DNA of 64,000 nucleotides from Madurella fahalii (Eukaryota; Ascomycota; Sordariomycetes; Sordariales). The stretch covers positions 1,116,001 to 1,180,000 of the forward strand of contig CM056879.1 in assembly GCA_029876055.1 (NCBI GenBank), in the 5' to 3' direction. Each line of letters starts with the position of its first letter. Position 1 is the first letter of the stretch. Below are positions 54,924 through 64,000 of the stretch, in pieces. A program made the translations under genes and the position numbers. The notes below the pieces were generated by a model. It did no database searches, was not told the DNA's origin, and saw nothing but the letters and a program-made list of their open reading frames with translations.

Positions 54924-55941
54924 ATGGGCTTCTCTTCGGCAGCGACATGGAGCGCCGGCTCTTCAAATCCATCGAGACGGCGGGGTTCCCTAACTAGGAT
55001 ACAGACGATCCTTTTCGCGGCTATGGTCATGGTCGTGAGTGTGGGGGCCCAGGATGAGAGCAGAAGGCCATTTTTTGTGTATCCTCCCGACGAATCGAGT
55101 AATATTTATCACAGGATGGACACGGTCATGGTCACTTACAGCTGCTTCTACGATACGGCCGAACTCTACACCTTCTGCCAGCCTGGAGTCGGCAGCCTCG
55201 GTCAGTGCAAACCACCCATCGCCTCACGGCCGCGTACTAATAGCATGGGCAGTCTACCAGCAACGCGCTCCGGGATTCAATGCCACCGTGCCAGTACTGC
55301 TCAACTTCACGTCGGACACGGGCTGCTGGTTCAACGTCCGGACGGGAAGAGACGGTGTGGACGGTGCGAACAGCGCCATGTTTAGCCTTGCCTCCGCGGA
55401 GCGTACCACGGGGAGGAGAACCTTTGGGTTGGAAGTAGCAGTACCGGACACCACATCATCGCTTTCGTCATCCACGTCCTCGCCAACGCCGACCGCTTCT
55501 TCATCGTCATCATCGTTATCGTCATCGGCGAGCGAAGCCCCTGCGCCTGCCACCACAGGCAGTAGCAACACCGGCGGCGGCGGCGACGCGACGGGAGGCT
55601 CAGACGCAGACGAGAACACATCGGCCGGGGGCGGGGGGCTTAGCGTGGGCACATCGGCGGGTATCGGGGTTGGGGCGGGAGTCGGCGCGATGGTGCTCGT
55701 GGCTGGGGCGTTTTGGTGCTGGCGGCGGAGGAGGGCGGCGCCGGGGCCGGGTATGATGGGCGGGCCGTACCCGCAGTATGTCGGCGGCGGTGGGGACGCG
55801 GCGTGGACGGCGCAATACTACGGTGCGTCACCCGCGTCGAAGTGGCCCCGCAATGGGGAACTCAATTCAGTCAACAGCCCCGTGGAGATTGCGAGTTCGG
55901 GAGATCGGGGGGGACGGCTGCATCACGAGATGATGGCGTAG
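54924..55941 (+). CDS. Ser/Thr-rich single-pass membrane protein (321 aa)
   Basis: Exons 54924-55200 and 55253-55941 (966 bases), 52-nt intron with a TACTAAT branch site. A hydrophobic segment at residues about 27-42 (TILFAAMVMVVSVGA) is the likely signal sequence, so the true start may be a later ATG (55023) or the protein may have an extended N-region. A roughly 110-residue ectodomain (containing TYSCFYD and TFCQPG) has NFT glycosylation sites. A long Ser/Thr/Gly stalk leads to a transmembrane helix near 228-250 followed by WRRRR and a Gly/Pro-rich tail. Third protein of this layout in the window. Ectodomain family not recognised, function unknown. Confidence 0.7.
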
Positions 55942-56475
55942 GGGCGATAGCCGCAATGGAGGGGGAGGCTATCGGGGCAGCTTTCTATTGTCTTGCATAC
56001 CGCCGACGTTCTTGGAGGACGCGTGTGTATTGGAACATAGGGACATTGGGACACTGGACCGTTAGGGCGTTTGGGTGTTAGGGCGTTGAGACCATGTGTC
56101 TTGCCGCGACGATTGTAGTGTCCTCGTAACGTTATCGAATGATTATCGAGAAATGAGCCAGATCAAGAATCCCCTCTCCGTTCGGCCTCCGAGCGATTAC
56201 TCAGCAATGAAGGCCTGGACAGGAAAAGAGCGGTGGAGTGGAGTTTTGCTTGCGGAAAGCCCCGCTCGCTAGGCCCGGAAGTTCAGGGGGCCGAACGCTA
56301 AGTTCAGGTACCACAATCAGCCCACAGCAATTTAACCGAAGTGGGGCAGAGAGCATAGAATTACGCGCCACTTTCGAGCATCGAAGCTCGTGCGATTTTC
56401 TTATCGCAAAACTTCACAAAAAACCCACACACGACAATTCCCCGTCCGCGCATTCATGCCTCCATAACCTCCACC
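55942..56475. other. Promoter region of ERG3
   Basis: 534 bp between two same-strand genes. No sterol-response site of the TCGTATA type was found. A CCACC sequence directly precedes the ERG3 ATG. Confidence 0.35.
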
Positions 56476-57557
56476 ATGGACGTCGCCCTCGAGATCCTCG
56501 ATCCGCTTGTTCTGGACAAGGCGTATGCCTACTTCGTCCCGGCGCCATTGTCCACCAATGCCACGGCCCACGCCGGTTCGGGGTGGGATCCCGAGTTTTC
56601 CTCACCATCATCATACGCTTCGGCATCAGCATGGTCGCGCGACAACATCCTACGCCAGTGCATCTCAATCCTGGTCATCACACAGCTCGGCGCGACATCG
56701 CTATACTGGATATTCAGTGCGCTGTCGTACTACTTCATCTTTGACCGCCGCCTCGAGCACCACCCGCGCTTCCTCAAGAACCAGATCCGCCAGGAAATGA
56801 TCTCATCCATGAAAGCGGTTCCCTTCATCAACATCCTGACACTGCCCTTCTTCCTGGCCGAGGTGCGCGGCAAGAGCCTTTTGTACTCGAGGATAGACGA
56901 GTACGGCTGGGCCTGGATGGGCATCTCGACCCTGCTGTTCATGGTCTGGAACGACTTCATGATCTACTGGATTCACCGCCTGGAGCACCACCCCAGCATC
57001 TACAAGTACATTCACAAGCCGCACCACAAGTGGATTGGTTCGTCATTCTTCACGGGCTCCTCGGCCTCACCAGAAGTGCTAATTCAAACTAGTCCCAACC
57101 CCTTGGGCCGCCCTCGCCTTCCACCCCCTCGACGGCTACGTCCAATCGCTCCCGTACCAGTACGCCTGCCGCCCCTCCCCCACCCAGTCTACCGCATCCT
57201 AACCAGCGATACAGCGTCTTTGTCTTCATCTGTCCCGTCCAAAAGTACCTCTACCTGGTGCTCTTCATCCTCGTGCAGATCTGGACCATCCTCATCCACG
57301 ACGGCGACATGATTTCGGGCCACTGGCTCGAGAAGTACATCAACAGCCCCGCCCACCACACCCTACACCACATGTACTTCACCGTCAACTACGGCCAATA
57401 CTTCACCTGGGCCGATAGCTACTTCAACTCGCACCGCGCCCCCAACCCCGAGCTGGATCCCCTGATCGAGGCGTTGCGCGCCATGAAGGAGAAGGGACTG
57501 GTTGACGACCAGGGGAGGCCGATTGAGCAGAAGGGCAAGGGGAAGAAGGATGAGTAG
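56476..57557 (+). CDS. ERG3: Sterol C-5 desaturase (delta7-sterol 5(6)-desaturase)
   Basis: Introduces the C5-C6 double bond in ergosterol biosynthesis, in the ER membrane. Exons 56476-57037, 57093-57159 and 57215-57557 (972 bases, 323 aa), both introns 55 nt. The iron-binding histidine boxes of the fatty-acid hydroxylase superfamily are complete: HRLEHH (167-172), HKPHH (180-184) and HHTLHH (257-262). The sequence around them (FLKNQIRQE, VPTPWAALAFHPLDGYVQ, HMYFTVNYGQYFTWAD) is that of fungal ERG3. Three to four hydrophobic segments precede and follow the boxes. Length is somewhat short of yeast Erg3 but usual for filamentous fungi; the last 25 residues are Lys-rich, as for an ER-retrieved protein. 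Confidence 0.93.
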
Positions 57558-58995
57558 AAGGATGAGTTTGGGAAAATCAAACCATTCATGGGGGTGGGGT
57601 GAGGGGCAATGAGAACAATGAGAGCACTACTAATGAGGAGGATATGGCGATCGAGGAGGTTTGTTTAACGCTGAGACGACGAAAGCAAGCGCGCTACTGG
57701 GACGGGTTCATCAAAGGAGTACTTTGTTTGGGATCGAGTATCGGTACCTATTTACTGCGATCATCTAATTCCTGGGGCTTCGGCCGGCGCGGTTCACGCG
57801 CGCCGAGGCCTTTAGTGTATAGATTTGTAATATCACTAGACATCGATGACAAACTTGTAACTTGACCGCTTCCTGGTTTGGTAGCTGTTGTGTTGATCGT
57901 TTATCACGGTTGAATAAACTTAGGGTCGAGTTCAGGTAGCCAAATGCTAACGATCTAATTGACTGAGCAAGTAATCTTGATCGGGGTAGCCCGGCCTTTT
58001 TGTTTGTCTCCGCAGCATGCATCCGGGGGTGGAGTCCTTGGTGTTTGTGATCAATGATGGAAACAGCAAGCTTGAGCAAAAACTTTGCATCTTGGGGTTG
58101 GCCGAGATGGAAATTGAATACCAGTAAATCAGAAAATAAAGGGGCTAAGGTATGCTTAAATCATGTCCGGTCTTGGTCGTTCCTGAACCCGGATTACCTC
58201 CCTAGGATCGTCTTGTTTCATCCACGCCCGTAGCAGTTGATGCTACCTACTTTCTGACCATGAGCCTCGAACCAATGAGATGGTCTTCCGTCTCGAGAGA
58301 GGTGAGCACGCAAAGGTTCACAGCGACACCTAGTAGGCTGAATCCTACCAGTAAGGCCTCAATATAGGCTCGCTAGAGGCTACGCGGGGCCCTCGGGATC
58401 GGAGTCCGGTCGCTCCGGATAGCTCAAATCGTACGTAGCAGCGAAGGGGGTGGCCGCCTGCTTACCACTTCGCATGCGTCCAAGAACCCCCCAAAACAGG
58501 GGCAGAAGCCGCCGTGCGGATGACGCCGCGCATCCCTTTGCGATTCTTCCGGGAAGTGATTGGCGCGCGGCCATCCGCCTCGTCGGGGGTTCCTGCATGA
58601 AGCGGCGGAGCCCGGTGGCAGCCTGTAAGCTTGGCCAGTCCCTCCCGCAACTCAGCCTGATATGCAGTAATAAACCGACGCGCCCAGATCAGCGGGTCGC
58701 GCTGCTCACTCAGCATGCGTCGTATCCAGTTCGCCCAGCGGGGAACCCCATGCCCATATGCTTCAATCTGGGGTTGTATCCGGGGTATCGGCACTACGAA
58801 GGATCCAGACAGCGGCGCAGGGCCCGACTAGCAGTCAGCGTGCGGAGTGAGAACCACCGTGTGTATATAAGAATGGGAACCTAAGCATGTGCGGGGATGG
58901 GGGGAGAAACCTCGACGTTCCCGGTTGTGACCGAGCCTCTGTTTTGTGCCATTCCGGTGATCCCTCCGCAAAGCCAGGTCCCCGTGTAAGAGAAA
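57558..58995. other. Intergenic region
   Basis: 1.4 kb with no gene supported; a 144-codon plus frame (58450-58884) and a minus frame over the same DNA have no motifs. Contains the ERG3 terminator region and the promoter of the epimerase gene. Confidence 0.4.
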
Positions 58996-60391
58996 ATGAG
59001 GTTCTCTGCATTGTTCGTCGCCATCGTGGCGAAGGCGGTTGCGGCCTCTTGCGATGACACGATTCCCGAGCCAGACGCGGACGGGCGTTACACAATTTCC
59101 GCACCGGGCATTAAGGCACAGGTAAGAATGAATCAGGAATGAAAGGGGGCCTCGGAAGCTAACGCCTGCGCAAGTTCATCCCGTATGGCGCCACCCTGAC
59201 GAACCTCTTCGTCAAGGACAAGAACGGCGACGACATCGACGTGGTGCTGGGATACGACGACCCCGACTACTACCGTCAGTGCCTATCTCGTATCCTAGTT
59301 GTCGCGCCCAAGAGCAGAATCTAACAACCTTCCAGCCGAGGACCCCGGCCACCCGGTGTACAACGCCATCCCGGGCCGGTACGCCAACCGCATCGGCAAC
59401 GGCCAGTACGAGATCGACGGCGTGACGTACCGGACCGAGAAGAACGACGGGCCCAACACGCTCCACAGCGGCACCAACAACTGGTCGTTCCGCGTCTTCA
59501 ACGTGACGGCCTTCTCCGAGGACTCGATCACCTTCTCCATCCTGGACAAGTCCAACTCGTCGCAGGGCATGCTCGGCGACGTCGAGTCGTCCGTCACCTA
59601 CAGCGTGACCAACAACACGTGGCACATCAAGATGACGGCCAAATCGCTGGACCAGAAGACGCCCATCCTGCTCACGCAGCACACCTACTTCAACCTGGAC
59701 GCGTACAAGAACCCGGCCACGGGGCTGATCTGGGACCACACGCTGCACATGCCGTACTCGTCGCGGTACCTCGAGGCGGACCAGGGGGCGCTGCCGACGG
59801 GCAAGATCCTGACGGCGGCGGCGGGGTCCATCAACGACTTCGCGTCGGCGGCGGGCATGCCGTTCGGGCACGCGCGCAACGCGTCGGGCTTCCAGGGCAA
59901 CTGCGGCGCCGACGGCGCCTGCGAGGGGTACAACGGCTACTGGCTGATCGAGGACGCGCCCGAGGGCGCCGTGGTGGTGTCGCTGGCCAGCGAGTTCTCG
60001 GGCGTGCGCGCCGACCTGCGCACCGACCAGCCCGGCGTCGTGCTCTACTCGTGCGCCTGGATGGACGGCAGCGCCCAGCTCAAGAGCACCCAGGGCCTGG
60101 CCGAGGGCGAGGAGCGCACCGTCGCCCGCAGCTCGTGCGTCGCCATCGAGGCCCAGGAGTGGCCCGATGGAATCAACAAGTACGTGTCTTCCTTCTTTGA
60201 TATGAAACGTGGTGAAAAAAGAAAAAAGAAAAAAGAAAAGAGAAAAAAGAAAAAAGAAAAACGAAAAAAGAAAAAAAGCACAGAAAGCTGACTCGAGATG
60301 CAGGCCCGAGTGGAACCGGATGGACAAGCAGATCTTTGGGCCCGGGCAGACGTACAGCTGGGAGAGCTCGTGGACGTTTGGACTGCTCTGA
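58996..60391 (+). CDS. Secreted aldose 1-epimerase (galactose mutarotase), 385 aa
   Basis: Interconverts alpha and beta anomers of hexoses. Exons 58996-59121, 59175-59274, 59336-60179 and 60304-60391 (1158 bases). Signal peptide at residues 1-17 (MRFSALFVAIVAKAVAA), so the enzyme is exported, unlike the cytosolic Gal10-type mutarotase. The family's catalytic positions are present: His119 in NTLHSG, His191 in LTQHTYFNL and Glu347 in CVAIEAQEWPD; also GRYANRI near residue 90. The third intron (124 nt) contains an A/G-only tract; reading through it instead would give a Lys-rich tail, so the spliced form ending FGLL is preferred. N-x-S/T sites fit a secreted protein. A GH67 gene lies 24 kb upstream, but no cluster is evident. 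Confidence 0.88.
60208..60281 (+). repeat. Purine-only tract inside an intron
   Basis: About 74 bp of A and G only, built from GAAAAAA/AAAAAAG units, occupying over half of the third epimerase intron. Likely length-variable by slippage. If unspliced it would encode Lys/Arg repeats. Confidence 0.85.
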
Positions 60392-61522
60392 GGGCGACGG
60401 TTCTGTTCGAGAAGCGTGGGAACCAAAAGTGGGAGGGATGAGTAAGTAACAGGTGAATGTTTATACTAGTAGTTACGCAAAAAAAGAGGTCAGATGCCAA
60501 AAAATATATAGGCTTGATTCTGATAGCACAAGCGATTCATTGCCCTAGAGGTTCACCAGCAAAAGCGTGATATTACCTGCTGAGCCTAACGGGACACACT
60601 AGTACTTCTGACCATCATCCCTTTCCTGCTTCCTCCTCTCCCTCATTTCAACGTGGGAAACCGCGAATCATGAACATGCTTCAAAGTTTACATGAGGGTT
60701 GAGGAACATATCAGATTCCCAAGTGTACGCTATAAAGCTAATCCAGTATTTCTTGCGCATTTCCTGTCTGATACTAGACGAAACACACCTACTAGCGAAG
60801 CCTTATACCTCGCAACCTTTTAGCTCACCACTTAGTCCAAGTCTTAGCTACGCGCAGGAAGCCCTTTATATTGGTAGCCCTCAAGACTTCCCGCCCCCTA
60901 TATTCTTGTATGCCAACAAACTCGAATGTACGCCACATCCCATCTCCTACCATCCATGTCATAACAAGTCCGGACAAAGTTTGCTGCGGCGCTGAAACCA
61001 CGATCTGGCCGTTTAACGATCGCCGTCGGCAGCGGCGGGACGATCCGAGTCAGTGTTTTCAATTCGGATGACGTTTCACGTTTGTTGACTCTCCCCCTGC
61101 ATAAGTCTAAACTTCAACCCCCCACTTCGGATCAGTCAGCGACTTCGGATGGAAAATATCACTTCTAGAGGGTGACGTAGACCGGGCATGCAGAGAATCA
61201 GGGTTGTATGACATGCGTGCTCAGTGCTAAAGCGTAATATGTAACATTGAACTGGAATGCCTCATTACTCGGCCGACGGTCGAGACGATCTCAAGATATT
61301 ATGTGATATGGGTACAGAGCAAGGGAAAAAAAAAAAAAAAAAAACAGACTGGCGAGTGGGTCGCGCCAAACCAAAACATCAATGCACAAACCGGTTCCGT
61401 AACTCCTTCTCCAAAGATCCCCCCTGTTGCGCCGTTCCAATGGTGCTGTGCCGATGCCTCCCGTTCTATCCGGCTCTATATGCCACCATGATCGCTTCCC
61501 ACATGCTGGTGCTCCGTCATTA
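60392..61522. other. Convergent intergenic region
   Basis: 1.1 kb between the convergent epimerase and DUF3405 genes. Contains a run of about 19 A at 61325-61343. No gene or transposon recognised. Confidence 0.4.
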
Positions 61523-63484
61523 CTATGTGATGTGCTTCATCGGATGCAGTACAATATTAGGTACGTATAGCTGGCCATCCTGTTCGTGGATGAGCCAAGG
61601 CCTCTCCGTGCCCTCTGGGAGCTCGACACCGGTCCAGGCGCTGAAGATCTGCCGCGGCCAGTCCGACTCCCACCAGAACGTCAATCCCATGCCGCGAGGG
61701 TGGTCCAAGCTGTCGGGTCCCAAGCCCGTGGAACTGGCGCGCGGCCCGCCCTTCCACCACTTGGAGCGTATGTCCTCGTTATCATTCTCGCGGTGAAATA
61801 CGGGGTGCTGGGGGAAGCTCAGCTTGAGCCCGTGCCACACGGCGAAGCTGGGCAGCGTCGCCTCGCTGGGTACCTGGATGGCCTGCTCGAGCTGGGCCTG
61901 GTGGATCACCAGCAGCAGCGGCCGGCTGGCGCGAGAGATAGCGGGCGGGCAGTAGAAGCGTGGCGTCTTGACGCCTGTTCGGAAGCCGTAAATCCAATCC
62001 CGGAACGGCCACTTGTTGGGTTTGTTCGCGTCGTTGCAGTACGACGTCACGATCGCGTCGGCCTCCTCACCGACGCCCCACTGGAACGTATCGTTGACCG
62101 GGTCCGCAAACGGCGGCTCCGGGCCAATGGGGAGGATCTCGCGGACGCGCATCGGGCCCCACGCCCGTGATCCACCCTTGTTGGCCTTGTCCACGGCGAG
62201 CGAGAACTCGCCGTAGTCGCCCGTCTCGGCAATCATGTGCCAGAAGTTGGCGCGCTCGAGCGCCTGCTTGCGTGGCTCGTTGCGGGCCACCATGGTCATC
62301 CTATCAAGGAACTTGCCCGCGTCGCCCAGGAAGCGCATGTCCATCTCCAACTGCCAGAAATGGTCGAACTCGGGGTAGTGCAAAGCGAGCAGCTGCATCG
62401 GCTGGAAGACCTGCCACATGGTCCTAGAAAATGAGCGTCAGTAATCGAATATCCGAGCAATGTCTGGCCGAGCTCAAGATGAAGAAAAATGTCTCGGCAT
62501 CGAAGCGGGGCCGTGTCTTACCTGCGCTCGGTGACTTCCGGATACCAACTATCCAGCAAGCGGTTATCCCACAGAAGCGTAATCGATTGGAACTCGGGGG
62601 GAACGCCAGCGTCCTGTAGCCCTTGCTCGTACGCCTCCTTGGAAGCGAAAATCTCATTCTCGTATCCGTCATAGTCCTTCATGTCCACCAACAAGATGAC
62701 CTGATACTCGCCGCCGCTCTTGAGGGTTGTCTCGGCGACAAGCGAGCGCAGGTAGTACAGGTCTTCGGGCATGTACTTGTATCCCCTCCACACGCGCACA
62801 ACGATGGCCGTCCGTCTCGAGGGTTGAAATTCGTGCCAATGCCGGACCGCGGGGATCTGCGAGTTTTTTCGGTAACTGAACCGGACCTCCAGGCGAGTAT
62901 CTGCGAGCGGCTTCGCCGCCGCGGGGAAGCGCTCTTTGTTCCTCTCGAAGCAGTCATTCTGCAGTTTCCCCCAGTCAACCTTGTCCCAGTCCACTCTTTC
63001 CCGGCCATAGTCCTCCTTCTCCTCGCCGAATCCGTACGGCCCGTACCGGCCGTCGGCAGTCATGATGGTCAAGTCAAGGCCTAGTTCCTCGAAGGAGCCG
63101 GCCCATGGAGTCGGATAAGCTATACAAGTCCCACAGGTCAGATGACGGGATCGTGGGCGAAGGGGAGGCAGAAATCGTCGAGGATCACATACGGCCATTC
63201 ATCTCTGTCTCTAGCAGATCGTCGTCGGAGCTGTTCCCCAGCAGATGGCCACGAGGGCCATAGCAGGACACGCGCTTAGCGAGCGGTGGCAGGATGTTTT
63301 CGGTCGGCATGCGTTGGGGTTGTTCCCGCGAGTCGGGGAGGTGAATCCCCAGCCGTGACCATTGCTGCGCAGCATCGCCGCGCAACTGCACGACGAGGAA
63401 CCAGAGGACGCATATCGCGAGACCGACGAAGAGCACCTGGCGATTGAAGAAGCGCCGGTGGCCGGCCAGGGCGAGGCAGTTCAT
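61523..63484 (-). CDS. DUF3405 type II membrane protein (596 aa)
   Basis: Exons 63484-63193, 63119-62522 and 62423-61523 (1791 bases), introns 73 and 98 nt. A short cytosolic N-terminus is followed by one transmembrane helix at residues about 17-35 (VLFVGLAICVLWFLVVQL) and a large lumenal domain, the layout of Golgi glycosyltransferases. Family motifs include YPTPWAGSFEELG and TADGRYGPYG spanning the first splice, VVRVWRGYKY, EYQVILLVDMKDY, and FDHFWQLEMDMRF; the ExDxD of the last resembles a metal-binding DxD of nucleotide-sugar transferases. A transferase role is inferred; no substrate can be named. The ATG at 63484 is the first in the frame after a stop. Confidence 0.85.
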
Positions 63485-64000
63485 CCTTGCAACCGTGGAC
63501 GACTTCGCGCCCGGTTTGAGGTCTGTGATGGCCTCCAGGTTGGCGGCTGGATGGACAAAAAAGAGCGGGGGGAAAACCGGGTATTATCGAGTCGTGTAGC
63601 ACGACATTCGGAAAGCGAAACCGGCGATTTTCAGGGAAAACGAGCGAAATGGTGGAAATGAAGCGCAAGGGAATTAGGAGAAATTCTGAATGAGTGAGGG
63701 TAGGAAACGAGCAGCAGATCCCATCAGAAAATTGAGATTTGCCAAGTTCCGCGCTGGAGAGGCTTGGACTCCCTCTCCTGACAGGGGCTGTGTTCGCCAA
63801 ATCTTCGTTCAGGGCTTCCCCCGATGATCTGTTGCAACTGGCCCCACCAGGTCCAGTCAGAAAGACCGTTTCCCCAGGGTTGGTCAAACCTCCTGGAAGT
63901 GTAACAGTAGATTACCGAGTCACTAACTTCGCCTCAAATGCAAACGAATCCTTCTTTGGGGTTGACCCAACAGCTTTCATATGCAGGGAATCAGCATGGC
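63485..64000. other. Upstream region of the DUF3405 gene
   Basis: 516 bp to the window edge; a 203-codon minus-strand frame here (63276-63887) overlaps the first exon in another frame and has no motif. No separate gene supported. Confidence 0.4.

Noticed and set aside
59212..60426. 404-codon minus-strand frame opposite the aldose 1-epimerase
   Set aside because: Arg/Val/Gly/Asp-rich shadow with no domain; its Phe-rich start is the complement of the A/G intron tract.

Overview
The window looks like a chromosome segment of a filamentous ascomycete (Pezizomycotina, probably Sordariomycetes; species not determinable by reading). The reasons are GC-rich genes with 50-165 nt introns carrying GTAAGT-like donors and CTAAC/CTGAC branch sites, fungal-specific protein families, and an AT-rich transposon island with the C-to-T/G-to-A decay typical of RIP (repeat-induced point mutation).

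Layout. 1-5.4 kb is almost gene-free; one small membrane-protein ORF is plausible. 5.4-24.9 kb is a nested transposon island. A decayed Ty3/gypsy element (minus strand) was hit by a Tad1-like LINE, which was then hit by LTR elements. Two nearly identical 1678-bp non-autonomous LTR elements (A, 6742-8419, plus; B, 13807-15484, minus) each carry an ORF for a C2H2 zinc-finger protein. Their target-site duplications are swapped (GAATC and CAGGG), and both the LINE and the gypsy element run across them only if the 5.4 kb between them is flipped. The interval has therefore been inverted by recombination between A and B, or was mis-assembled there. Seven solo or partial LTRs of a second family, three of a third, one more of the A/B family, and a 391-bp TRIM-like element complete the island.

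25-64 kb is ordinary gene space with eight confident genes and one less certain: a Cys-rich single-pass membrane protein; a PigL_N-ankyrin protein; a second single-pass membrane protein; a GH67 alpha-glucuronidase; a cAMP-receptor-like GPCR; a 3202-residue DUF6606/DUF3638/DUF3645 P-loop protein; a third Ser/Thr-rich single-pass membrane protein; sterol C-5 desaturase (ERG3); a secreted aldose 1-epimerase; and a DUF3405 type II membrane protein. Exon models were built by hand; in every multi-exon case the exon lengths sum to a multiple of three.

The genes do not form an obvious pathway cluster. Two secreted carbohydrate enzymes (GH67, mutarotase) and several surface proteins (GPCR, three single-pass proteins) fit a saprotroph that degrades plant biomass. 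The most unusual content is the transposon island: the inverted A/B pair, the zinc-finger LTR element, a LINE whose 15 internal stops are all one transition away from Gln or Trp with no frameshift, and the TRIM-like element.
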